DNA of 64,000 nt, from NCBI RefSeq assembly GCF_007747795.1, contig NZ_CP036275.1, positions 4,642,001 through 4,706,000 of the forward strand, given 5' to 3'. Position numbers and translations under genes: made by a program. The notes beneath the pieces are model-generated. The model was given only the letters and a program-made list of their open reading frames with translations, made no database searches and was not told the origin of the DNA. This DNA is from Maioricimonas rarisocia (GTDB lineage Bacteria > Planctomycetota > Planctomycetia > Planctomycetales > Planctomycetaceae). Positions 26,631 through 34,707 of this stretch are shown here, one piece after another (the first letter of the stretch is position 1; each line of letters starts with the position of its first letter).

Positions 26631-27371
26631 ATGCATTTTCTCGACGAGTACCGCGCAACGGGAAACCATGCAGTGTGCGAGGCACTCACCTGCGGGTGGC
26701 CAGATCGTCCCCAGGGTGAGTTTCTCGCGGCCGCCATGGAAGTGGGCAGGGAGTTTGCACGTCGGGCGCTGCGAAATCTGCAGATCATCAAGATGGAACT
26801 GGATGCTCGTGGCTACTGCTTCCGAAACCCCGACGCAGTGCTTGTACCGGCCCGCCCCTCAGCAGAAAGAGAGCTGGCTGCATTTGAGAAACAGCATGGC
26901 AGGCTGCCCGTGATCCTCAATGCGTGGTACAGCGTGATTGATTCGGTCGACTTTCGCCAGGACTACGATCAGATTGAGGGAGAGTCAGGCGGCTCAGCTT
27001 CCCAAGTGGACGGGCTGGGCTTCAATTGTGGCCTGTTCGTCATGCCGCTGCGAGAATCCTCACAAGGTATTTTGCGATCGTTCAGACGGGATGAAACCGA
27101 AGAATACTTTCTCCCGTCCGGCCCGAGTGCAAGCAATGGTGATCCCAGGGGGATGGACTTTCCGACAAACCGCTTTGATGACGTCTACTACAACGATGGC
27201 GGGGGGGATGTGACCTTTGCATCCCAGATGCGGTTTGAGATTGCATGTTGCGGGTTTCCATACTGGTGGCGCGTGTCGCGGGAGCTCTTTCAACCGCTTT
27301 CATCGCTGCACGGGACACCGGATTACGACGCGTTTTATGCAGCGGTTCACCCGAAACTCGTGTCGCTCTAG
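26631..27371 (+). CDS. Unknown protein, possible second immunity-type gene
   Basis: A 246-residue soluble protein with no signal peptide or membrane helix. AGGGAG lies 4-9 bases before the ATG at 26631, which favours this start over 26589. The central part reads E-R-E-L-A-A-F-E-K-Q-H-G-R-L-P-V-I-L, then A-W-Y-S-V-I, resembling the core of SMI1/KNR4-like (SUKH) immunity proteins, where a helix is followed by a Leu-Pro turn. The similarity is weak and could be chance. It follows the double-CXXC gene by 109 bases on the same strand, which fits arrays of immunity genes. Function is not assigned beyond this. Confidence 0.42.
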   Translation: MHFLDEYRATGNHAVCEALTCGWPDRPQGEFLAAAMEVGREFARRALRNLQIIKMELDARGYCFRNPDAVLVPARPSAERELAAFEKQHGRLPVILNAWYSVIDSVDFRQDYDQIEGESGGSASQVDGLGFNCGLFVMPLRESSQGILRSFRRDETEEYFLPSGPSASNGDPRGMDFPTNRFDDVYYNDGGGDVTFASQMRFEIACCGFPYWWRVSRELFQPLSSLHGTPDYDAFYAAVHPKLVSL

Positions 27372-27450
27372 GGGACGATCGGAAACGGGGCTCTCCAGCT
27401 GCTGATCTCGGAACAGCCATGGGGATGTGCAGCGTGCCGACGCCGCAGAC

Positions 27451-27573
27451 GACGCACCACACAGATGGCGATGGCATATTCGATCTGGTTAGATCGGTGC
27501 GTCACGGGCGGAATGGTCCGTGAAGCGATGCCTGCCGGGCGATGTCGCGATTCGCGTGCCGTGACACACCCTG
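27451..27573. repeat. 123-bp dispersed repeat, copy 1 (pair with 52616-52737)
   Basis: The element begins with GACGCACC, carries the complementary GGTGCGTC at 27496-27503 followed by ACGG, and ends with TGCCGTGACACACCCTG (27557-27573). The copy at 52616-52737 has the same three blocks and nearly the same length (122 bp), though the spacers differ. It lies in the gap between two convergent genes. Confidence 0.6.
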
Positions 27574-27630
27574 GACGCTCACCCCTCGATGGTGGCGATG
27601 CTGGGACCAGTCCCAGCCGACTCTCAAGAC

Positions 27631-29667
27631 TCATCTCTCAAGACTCATCCCTCCAAGGCCGCCGCGATCCCAGGGCATCAGTGGTTCGCCGTCGTGGGCG
27701 TCGGTCGTCAGCGTGACGGTGCCGGAACGGCGGATCGACAGTCGCTCGCTCGCCACGACCGCACCGGTCCGTACGTCGGTGACCCGGTCGTCGAAGACCA
27801 GCAGGCCGAACGGCACGTCCCGGCAGAACCAGACATCGCGGCGGTAGCGGAATCGTCGCTGCGGATCGCCGGCCGGTCGGACCGTTGCCTGGGCCACGCC
27901 GATCTCCGTTCGAAAGGCATCGTCCCGCATTCCCGATCGCAGATACCGCTCGCCACCGTGCCGGTATGACGTTTCGAATGGCCCCCCCTTCAGGAACCGG
28001 ATCGCCTGATTGCGTGTGATGCCGGTTGCTTCGCCGTTCACTACGGCAATGAGCGCCTCTTCCATCGGTTTGCCGGCGTTGAATGCTTCGGGATCGAGGT
28101 CGAGTGAGAGCCGGCGTGTTTCGACGTCGGCGGTCTTCCAGATCACGCGGATGCGCCGGCCCGCACGCCCCTCCGATTCGACGAGACCGAGGTCTTCCAG
28201 CCGCAGAGTCCTGGCCGCCACATCGACGGTCGAGCCGGTCAGCTCGATCCAGTAATCCTCTCGCCGCGGTCCGGTGGGGATCTGACCGATCCATGAGTGG
28301 ACGGGGCGGGAGAACTTCGGCCTGGGATCGGAGTAGTCGATCCAGCCGGCGTTCTGCATGACGGTGTACAGCCAGGGGGGCTTCCAGGGGCCGTTGAGCG
28401 GATACCAGGCCGAGAAGACCGAGCCGGCCAGCAGCAGGCCGCACAGCCACGGGGCCCAGCGGCGATTGGCAATTTCGTCGGCGGGCGGGATGAGTGCAAT
28501 CAGCCAGAACGGGACGAGCCACAGCATCCACCGTAGCGCGACGCTCAGCCCGCCGTAGTTGTAGTGTTCGGTTTTGCTCAAGTAGAAGACGAACATCAGC
28601 AGCGAGAGCCCGCCGCCGGTCAGCAGCAGCGTCTTCAGTGCCGGGCTGACCTGGCGGAATCCCCACGCGAATCCCGCCAGCGACAGCAGAAAGACCGGCG
28701 TCAGCGAGAAGACTCCGTGGTGGCCGAGCGTGCAGTGCAGCAGGTACGTGAGGGGCGAATCAAGATTGCGATCGATTCCCCGCGGCTGCAGCCAGTAGCT
28801 GGGGATTCCCTCGTGGACGAATTCGTATTTCTCGGTGCCGTAGTACAGGTAGAACGGCTTCCACCCACTGGTCGCCAGGTACGTGGTGATGAAAAAGGCG
28901 ATGAGCGGCACGAGGGCGGCCGGCACGAAAGCTTTGAGGGTCAACTGCCGATCCTGCAGTGCCAGCAGCACGAAGATCACGATGCCGAATGATGCCGCCG
29001 GCAGCTCGTTGCAGCAGGTGAACATGGCCCAGAAGCCGGCCAGTGCGAACCGCCACCACTCCCGCTTGCCGTCCGCAATGATCGAGATCGCCGGCGCGAG
29101 GGCGAAGACGAGGCTGCAGGCGGCGATGGTGTGATTGTTGAGCGCCATCAGGAACTGCAGCAGCAGCGTTCCGAATGCTGCGGATGCCATCGCCAGCACG
29201 TAGGCGAAGTCCGTTCTGGCGAACCGGGCGAACATCCGGTCGAGCAGCACCAGCGCAATCGTCATCGGGATGACGTTGATCAGCAGCAGAATCAGCCGCG
29301 TCGTGGCCTCCAGGTCATCATCGAGTGTCCAGCCGAGGGTGTTCTTGATCGTCCAGTACAGGCCGGCAACCATCGTGGGGAACAGCGGCGGCTTGGTGGA
29401 GTAGAAGTGGCCTTCGTGGCGGACGATGTCGATCGAGTCCCAGCCTTTGCGTTGGCGGATGTCGTCGATCCGGTAGCTCCCCTGTTCGGTGAGTGACCAG
29501 ACGGTCATCCAGCGGGAGCGGTCGTTGGCGCTCTGCAGTGGCCGGGCGTGCATCAGCCGGACACCGGACAGAATCGTCGACAGCAGGATCAGGACTACGC
29601 ACAGGCGTCGTGCAAGAATAGACGGCGTGTGCGGGGATGATTCTGCGGTGTCTGACGGTTCACTCAT
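27631..29667 (-). CDS. Multi-spanning membrane protein, glycosyltransferase-39/ArnT-like
   Basis: A 678-residue protein. The first 450 residues hold about ten to twelve membrane helices, beginning near residue 20. The first large loop has G-S-Y-R-I-D-D and S-T-K-P-P-L-F-P-T, and the S-T-K-P-P-L pattern resembles the substrate loop of PMT/ArnT-type lipid-linked sugar transferases. The last 230 residues are soluble and beta-rich and probably periplasmic. Such enzymes move a sugar from a polyprenyl phosphate donor to protein or lipid. The acceptor cannot be predicted. ATG at 29667 was chosen over the adjacent GTG because AGGA lies 8 bases upstream. It stands next to ftr but has no evident link to it. 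Confidence 0.62.
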   Translation of the reverse strand: MSEPSDTAESSPHTPSILARRLCVVLILLSTILSGVRLMHARPLQSANDRSRWMTVWSLTEQGSYRIDDIRQRKGWDSIDIVRHEGHFYSTKPPLFPTMVAGLYWTIKNTLGWTLDDDLEATTRLILLLINVIPMTIALVLLDRMFARFARTDFAYVLAMASAAFGTLLLQFLMALNNHTIAACSLVFALAPAISIIADGKREWWRFALAGFWAMFTCCNELPAASFGIVIFVLLALQDRQLTLKAFVPAALVPLIAFFITTYLATSGWKPFYLYYGTEKYEFVHEGIPSYWLQPRGIDRNLDSPLTYLLHCTLGHHGVFSLTPVFLLSLAGFAWGFRQVSPALKTLLLTGGGLSLLMFVFYLSKTEHYNYGGLSVALRWMLWLVPFWLIALIPPADEIANRRWAPWLCGLLLAGSVFSAWYPLNGPWKPPWLYTVMQNAGWIDYSDPRPKFSRPVHSWIGQIPTGPRREDYWIELTGSTVDVAARTLRLEDLGLVESEGRAGRRIRVIWKTADVETRRLSLDLDPEAFNAGKPMEEALIAVVNGEATGITRNQAIRFLKGGPFETSYRHGGERYLRSGMRDDAFRTEIGVAQATVRPAGDPQRRFRYRRDVWFCRDVPFGLLVFDDRVTDVRTGAVVASERLSIRRSGTVTLTTDAHDGEPLMPWDRGGLGGMSLER

Positions 29668-29748
29668 CACGAACGTCCTGTCCCTGGAAGACTGCCGGGC
29701 CTCGAGCAGACGGGCGGCATGCGATCCTGCACAGCGCCCCGCAGACTG

Positions 29749-30645
29749 CTACAGCAGCGATTTCAGATGAAAATGGTGCTTGCCGAGCTTTCCACCGTAG
29801 TTGCCGGCGGTCACCAGTGTCAGCCCCGGCTCGTTACAGGCGGCGTGAAGCGCGGCCCTGAGTGCCGACTCGACCGCTTCAAACGAGAGCCCGTCGACGA
29901 CCACCTCGTAGACGGCGTTCGTCCCTTCGGGAAGCTCCGAATCGCTCAGCGGGCGAATCGTGGGGCAGTACGCGTCGTTGGTACTCGCCTTCAGCTTCGG
30001 ATACTGCGAGCCGACCTTGCTGCCGGACCGCACGATTCCGCCGGGAAACGGCAGGATGATGTCGTCGACGTCCCGCATCGCCCGGACTGCTGCCTCGGTC
30101 GCCACGAGCGTCTCCGCCTGAGAGCGTCCGCAAAACAGCAGGTTACCGCCGGCAACTCCCTTGATCGTGCCGAACCGGTCTTCGCAGAGGAATTCGCCGT
30201 CCATCACCGGCACGCGCCAGTAGCGGTGGCCTTCCAGCTTCTTGGAGAACTGGTAACCGTCGCCGAAGTACCGCAGGGCTCCGCCGATCGAGATCGCCTT
30301 CTCGCGATCAAAATCGGCGATGCCGTTGTAGCAGGCGGTGGTCGGACAGGTGAGGACACACTGTCCCACGCGGGATGCCGCCGCTTCGGCGAGTGCTTCG
30401 CGGGAGAAGCCGAACATCAGCACGGAGACACCGGGGCGTCCGTCGGGCGTTTCGTCGGCAGACAGCGTCCTCTCGATCGCGGCCTCGGCGTTGCAGGCGA
30501 TGACGCTGGTCGCGTAGCCGCACATCTCGCTTCCGGCCGTGCGGGCCCACTCGTCCGTTGCCGCGGTGATGATCAGCCGGGTGCCGACCATCGTGAAGGC
30601 TTCGGCAAACGTGTCGGCCACGGTCACGCCGTTGAGCTGCAACAT
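29749..30645 (-). CDS. ftr: Formylmethanofuran--tetrahydromethanopterin formyltransferase
   Basis: A 298-residue protein that begins like the family, M-L-Q-L-N-G-V-T-V-A-D-T-F-A-E-A-F. It carries the conserved E-T-P-D-G-R-P-G-V, V-L-T-C-P-T-T-A-C-Y-N-G and P-F-P-G-G-I-V-R-S-G-S-K-V-G stretches. Ftr (FhcD in bacteria) transfers a formyl group between methanofuran and tetrahydromethanopterin, and in methylotrophs it acts in the formyltransferase/hydrolase complex that turns formyl-H4MPT into formate. Length matches the family. A start 27 bases upstream (30672) would add nine residues not expected in relatives. The fhcB gene lies 30 kb away, so the pathway genes are dispersed. It is divergent from the sirtuin gene. 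Confidence 0.9.
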   Translation of the reverse strand: MLQLNGVTVADTFAEAFTMVGTRLIITAATDEWARTAGSEMCGYATSVIACNAEAAIERTLSADETPDGRPGVSVLMFGFSREALAEAAASRVGQCVLTCPTTACYNGIADFDREKAISIGGALRYFGDGYQFSKKLEGHRYWRVPVMDGEFLCEDRFGTIKGVAGGNLLFCGRSQAETLVATEAAVRAMRDVDDIILPFPGGIVRSGSKVGSQYPKLKASTNDAYCPTIRPLSDSELPEGTNAVYEVVVDGLSFEAVESALRAALHAACNEPGLTLVTAGNYGGKLGKHHFHLKSLL

Positions 30646-30784
30646 GTCCGGCGGGGTCCCCTGATTACCCATCGTGTGGTATCACTGTGCATACTTGGTA
30701 AGTCGAACAGTGTACCGGTTATGCGGCAAATGAGAACCGAACCGATCGGCCGCGATCGATGTCAGTCGGGAGGAGGAACAGGGC

Positions 30785-31549
30785 ATGCAGCAGGAGAAGA
30801 TCCGGCAGGTGGCGGACTGGATTCAGCAGGCACAGCGGGCGGTCGCGTTTACGGGGGCGGGCATCTCGACCGAGAGCGGTATTCCCGACTTCCGGTCCCC
30901 CGGCGGCGTCTGGGCGACCTCGCAGCCGGTCTACTACGAGGATTACCTCTCGAACCCGGCAGCGCGCGCGGAGTACTGGCGGCAGAAGTCCCTCACGCAC
31001 GACGAGTTTCTGAAGGCGAACCCGAACGTCGCCCATCGCCTGCTGGCCGCATGGGAACAGCGGGGCCGCATCCGTGGCGTGATCACTCAGAACATCGACG
31101 GCCTGCATCAGGAAGCGGGCAGCCGCCGAGTGTGGGAACTGCATGGCACCGCACGTCAGATCGGCTGTCTGGAGTGCGACAGCCGTTTCGACGCCGATCC
31201 GCTGGTCCGGCAGTTTCTCGAGAGCAAAGAAGTTCCCCCCTGCCCCGATTGCGGGGGGCTGATCAAGCACGCAACGATTTCGTTCGGGCAGGCGTTGCCG
31301 TCGCATGTTCTCGAAGAAAGCATTCAACTGGCGGACGAGGCGGACCTGTTCCTGGTCTTCGGCTCGTCACTGGTCGTCGAACCGGCCGCGAGCCTGCCGG
31401 TGATGGCCCATCGCGCAGGCGCGAAGCTGGTGATCATCAACCGGGACGCCACGCACCTGGACGGCATTGCCGACATTGTCTTCAACGATGCGATCGGAGA
31501 CGTCGCGAGCGCGATTGCGGAATTGACGGGGGACCCGGTCGAGGCCTGA
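30785..31549 (+). CDS. Sir2-family NAD-dependent protein deacylase
   Basis: A 254-residue sirtuin. G-A-G-I-S at 24-28 and D-F-R-S near 35-38 bind NAD. T-Q-N-I-D-G-L-H (101-108) and H120 in E-L-H-G are the catalytic core, and C128-x2-C131 with C153-x2-C156 form the structural zinc site. G-S-S-L-V-V-E-P and I-N-R-D complete the Rossmann fold. It removes acyl groups from protein lysines using NAD and releases O-acyl-ADP-ribose. The Tyr-x-x-Arg pair of CobB/SIRT5-type desuccinylases is not evident in the small domain, so deacetylation is the likelier activity. It is preceded by GGGAGGAGG (30768-30776). Confidence 0.92.
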   Translation: MQQEKIRQVADWIQQAQRAVAFTGAGISTESGIPDFRSPGGVWATSQPVYYEDYLSNPAARAEYWRQKSLTHDEFLKANPNVAHRLLAAWEQRGRIRGVITQNIDGLHQEAGSRRVWELHGTARQIGCLECDSRFDADPLVRQFLESKEVPPCPDCGGLIKHATISFGQALPSHVLEESIQLADEADLFLVFGSSLVVEPAASLPVMAHRAGAKLVIINRDATHLDGIADIVFNDAIGDVASAIAELTGDPVEA

Positions 31550-31740
31550 AGCGGGGCAGGGCCGGTTCCCACCGGCCGGGCGTGAATCTGTTCCACGTAT
31601 CCGTCCGTGACCGAGAACGATCACCCCTGGGCGGGGAGCAATTCCGGGGGCTCCACTTGCTGCGCTCGTTCCGACCCCGGCCACCCGTCGGGAGCCTTCG
31701 CAGTTGGCGATGGCTGTTCACTGCCTCCTGTCGCTGCGCG

Positions 31741-31769
31741 ACCCCGATTGGCGAGCAACCGGGGCTACC
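31741..31769 (+). repeat. CCCCGG-type hairpin repeat
   Basis: Arms ACCCCGATT and AACCGGGGCTACC surround the loop GGCGAGC. Related copies are at 58161-58190 (+) and 52459-52488 (-). No T-run follows, so it is not a typical terminator. Confidence 0.6.
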
Positions 31770-31835
31770 GTGTTTCCGGACGGCCCCTTCGGATGCAGTC
31801 GCGGCTGGCAATGCTCGCAGTGCGACAAGGCGTAA

Positions 31836-31862
31836 GATACCAGCACGAAACGCAAGCGAGTG
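31836..31862 (-). repeat. Member of the CTGGTATC dispersed repeat family
   Basis: Read on the minus strand it gives CACTCGCTTGCG followed by GTGCTGGTATC. Similar units are at 48702-48726, 57787-57812 and 58556-58580 on the + strand, all intergenic. Confidence 0.6.
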
Positions 31863-32023
31863 ACCGGACCGACAGGTTATGTCTGCCCCACTTTCGCGCG
31901 GCGACTTCTTGCGGCTGCCGTCGCACGGCTCGCCGAGCCGTGGCACCCTGTGTGCCCGCGTTGACGGCGGAGCATTGGCTCCTTCGGACAGGCAGAGTTT
32001 CAATGTTCCACCACATTCCGCCC

Positions 32024-32048
32024 GGTGGGGCAGACATTCCTGCCTGCC
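32024..32048 (+). repeat. GGCAGG-type hairpin repeat
   Basis: GGTGGGGCAGACATTCC runs into TGCCTGCC, a short inverted repeat around CATT. Copies at 48671-48695 and 58525-58549 are each followed within about 10 bases by the CTGGTATC unit, whereas this copy is not. Confidence 0.6.
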
Positions 32049-32175
32049 CTGATGCTCACCGGCCACGCAACTCCTGAATCGCCGCAGAGTCCCGCGCAAG
32101 GCAGTCTGTACCTGCCGCCAGGTCCGCGCACCACGCTGGTGTTCGTCAGGCCATGCGTGACCTGTGACTGGTGCG

Positions 32176-33654
32176 TCACTCAGCAGCCGGCGGCGTCCAG
32201 AGGACCAGACGCGTGACCGGCTGTCCGTCGACGACGCGGCGGACCTTCAGCAGCAGCGGTCCCTGCACGGCTTCGTGGCTTTCGAGAATCGCATCCCAGT
32301 CGCTCACGCTGCGGACCGGCTGGCGGGCGGCTTCCAGAACAACGTCGTACAGCTGCAGCGAGTCTGCGTTGTCACGATTGCGATCCGGTACCTGCATGAC
32401 GAGCAGGCCATCCCGCTGTCCCTTCACGCCGAGCTGAGCCGCCAGCGGAGCATCGAGCCGATGCAACGTCAGGCCGGAGGACTCGATTCGGGCACCACCC
32501 GGGATTCGCTGCGGCATCGGCCGGGGAGCTTCGCTGCGGCGGTTCGCGGCAGGACGCTGGGTCAGCACCACCTGCAGCGTGACCGGTCGGCCGTTGCGGT
32601 GCACGATCACGCGGACGGACTTGTTGATTCCGGTCAGGCTGACGCGGTGAATCAGATGCTCTTCGTCTTCGATGTCGTGGCCGTCGAAGTTGAGAATAAC
32701 ATCGTCGACCTGGATGCCCGCCTTTTCGGCCGGCGTGTTCGGGTAGACCTGAACGACGCGGGCACCGCGGGCCCGATCGAGCTTGAGACGTGTAGCGGCA
32801 GCGGAATCGAAACTGTCATCGAGCCGCACGCCCAGGTATCCCCGCTGCACTTCGCCGTACTCGAGCAGTTGCTCGACGATGATTCGCACGAGGTTACTGG
32901 GGATGCTGAAGCCGATGCCTTCGTTGCCGCCACCTTGCGACGCGATCGCGGTGTTGATCCCGACAACCCGGCCGTGCAGGTCAACGAGCGGTCCACCGCT
33001 GTTTCCCGGGTTGATCGCCGCGTCGGTCTGCAGAAAGTCCTGGTTGATGACTTCGCGGCTCTCGCCCAGTTCGAGGGCGCGGCGCCCCTTGGCACTGATG
33101 ATGCCGAGGGTCACCGACTGGCTGAGTCCGAAGGGGCTGCCCATCGCCATCACCATGTGACCGATGTCGACGTTATCGCTGTCGGCCCAGTCGGCGAAGG
33201 TCAGTCCCGGTGACTTCAGGCGGAGGACGGCGATGTCGGTCGCGGCGTCTTCTTCCTTGCCGACCGGCGTGATGACGCGGCCGTCATGCAGGTGAACCTG
33301 GATGTCGGAAAGTTCCGCCCCGAGGATCACGTGCCGGTTGGTGACGATGAATTCGCCGTCGGCTTTGGGGCTCCGCATGATGACGCCGGAGCCGGTCTCT
33401 TCGATCGTGCCCCGACGGGTGCGTCGCTCGCTCTGGATGTGGACCACGGCAGGAGTGGTCGCGGCGGCGACACGGGCCAGCATGCGGCTGCCGACGTCGA
33501 AGGGAGAGACGTTCTCGCCGTTGACGGCAGCATCCGCCCGGAAGAGGGACGCTTCGCCGGAAACCGATGGAGCCGAATCGCCGATGGCGAATGTGGTCAG
33601 TGCCGCGAAAATCACGGCCATACCCGAAAGCATGCGTGCAGTGACGGGGCGCAT
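32176..33654 (-). CDS. HtrA/DegP-like periplasmic serine protease with two PDZ domains
   Basis: A 492-residue protein. A hydrophobic segment near the N-terminus is likely a signal peptide. The trypsin-fold domain has H108 in T-N-R-H-V-I, D140 in A-T-D-I-A-V-L and S219 in G-N-S-G-G-P, so it should be active. Two PDZ-like domains follow (about 275-360 and 400-490), the first with G-Y-L-G-V-R. HtrA proteins degrade or refold damaged envelope proteins. The start at 33654 was preferred because GAGGAG lies just upstream, inside the codons of the longer frame from 33675. It lies directly downstream of the dksA/traR-type gene on the same strand. Confidence 0.9.
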   Translation of the reverse strand: MRPVTARMLSGMAVIFAALTTFAIGDSAPSVSGEASLFRADAAVNGENVSPFDVGSRMLARVAAATTPAVVHIQSERRTRRGTIEETGSGVIMRSPKADGEFIVTNRHVILGAELSDIQVHLHDGRVITPVGKEEDAATDIAVLRLKSPGLTFADWADSDNVDIGHMVMAMGSPFGLSQSVTLGIISAKGRRALELGESREVINQDFLQTDAAINPGNSGGPLVDLHGRVVGINTAIASQGGGNEGIGFSIPSNLVRIIVEQLLEYGEVQRGYLGVRLDDSFDSAAATRLKLDRARGARVVQVYPNTPAEKAGIQVDDVILNFDGHDIEDEEHLIHRVSLTGINKSVRVIVHRNGRPVTLQVVLTQRPAANRRSEAPRPMPQRIPGGARIESSGLTLHRLDAPLAAQLGVKGQRDGLLVMQVPDRNRDNADSLQLYDVVLEAARQPVRSVSDWDAILESHEAVQGPLLLKVRRVVDGQPVTRLVLWTPPAAE

Positions 33655-33725
33655 GGAATTGGGTACTCCTCGCATCGGTTGCCGCTCGAACGGACCGGAT
33701 CGGCGAATGGGGGCCCCCGCAGGGA

Positions 33726-34175
33726 CTATCCCTCGATCCGGATGTCGTCCAATGTCAGCTCCTGGTCGTGCTGCCGTGCCTGATATTCATAGACCGATTC
33801 CCAATCGGCCTCGCCGTCACCTGCGCCAACGCCTGATTCCTGAAGCCGCTGGCATTCGACGCAGAGAGTCGTGTAGGGCAAGGCCTGCAGCCGTGCGATC
33901 GGGATCGCCCGGGAGCAGACCTCGCAAGTGCCATAACGCCCCTGTCTGATGGCGTCGATGGCCCGGTCGATTTTGGACAGTTCGCGGCTTTCCAGGGAGA
34001 CGAGCTGCGAGTTGATTTCGCGTTCGGCATCGTCGATGGCGACATCACTGATGTCGCCGGATCCACTGTTGGAAGGACCGGTTCGGTCGACATCCTCACG
34101 TAACTTCTTCCGCAGGGCCTCCCGCTGGCCGATCAATCGCTGGTGCAGTCTCAAAAGAGCGTCTTGTCGCGCCAT
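33726..34175 (-). CDS. DksA/TraR-family zinc-finger protein
   Basis: A 149-residue protein. The N-terminal half is a helical hairpin (A-L-L-R-L-H-Q-R-L, then E-I-N-S-Q-L-V-S-L-E-S). A four-Cys zinc finger follows: C-E-V-C in G-T-C-E-V-C and C-V-E-C about 20 residues later, with G-R-Y-G-T-C before it as in DksA. These proteins enter the secondary channel of RNA polymerase and change promoter response, often with ppGpp. The acidic tip has D-D-A-E-R-E rather than a clear D-x-x-D-x-A tip, so its effect on polymerase may differ from DksA. The C-terminal extension is acidic. The gene lies 71 bases before the htrA-like gene. Confidence 0.88.
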   Translation of the reverse strand: MARQDALLRLHQRLIGQREALRKKLREDVDRTGPSNSGSGDISDVAIDDAEREINSQLVSLESRELSKIDRAIDAIRQGRYGTCEVCSRAIPIARLQALPYTTLCVECQRLQESGVGAGDGEADWESVYEYQARQHDQELTLDDIRIEG

Positions 34176-34707
34176 GAATCAGTCCTCGCTGGTCGGCACT
34201 GCGCCCGAAACATCGTGTCAACCGAGAAGCAGTCGCGTCTGTTGGTGGGGATGTAGCCTCGTGCTCACATGGAGACGCGGGCACCGCGAGAGGTGCCAGC
34301 GGTGATATGCATGAACGTTGATTCCCGGGAATTCTACACCGCAAAACCGTTTACAGAACGGCTCGCATTCTGGGATTGTCGTAAACGCAATGCAGCTATC
34401 GTGTTGCAGAGAGGGTTTGGGGAGGTGGACAGGTGTGCCGGTCGGCACCGTCGCACCTGCGACCCTGTTCCGCTCCGCGGTCGACCTACCGCCTCCGGCA
34501 GGTGTCATCGTCCCCCTCCGGCCCGGTACCGGTGGAAATCGCCGGGGGTGTGGCCGATTGCCGCCGACGACTGACGCATTCGCGCAGCAGCGCGATTGTT
34601 CCGGCGCACAAGCGATGCGACCGGCAGATGCCAGATTCCCGTGGAATCCCGACTCGGCGTCAACGGCGTTTCAGCAGCCCCAGCCGGACGCGGCCGGGCG
34701 GCCGGTC
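34176..34707. other. 532-bp intergenic stretch
   Basis: Lies between the start of the DksA/TraR gene and the end of the phosphatase gene, both on the minus strand. Short frames exist on both strands but none shows protein character or a good start. It should hold the promoter of the DksA/TraR gene, though no clear -35/-10 pair was seen. Confidence 0.4.

Larger units (their letters stand above)
31550..32175. other. 626-bp repeat-rich intergenic region
   Basis: No gene is supported. The region contains at least three members of dispersed intergenic repeat families (annotated separately at 31741, 31836 and 32024). Open frames here are repeat translations without domain character. It separates the sirtuin gene from the convergent htrA-like gene. 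Confidence 0.6.

Noticed and set aside
31741-31769. Hairpin as terminator of the sirtuin gene
   Set aside because: No T-run follows and related hairpins recur elsewhere, so it is better called a repeat.
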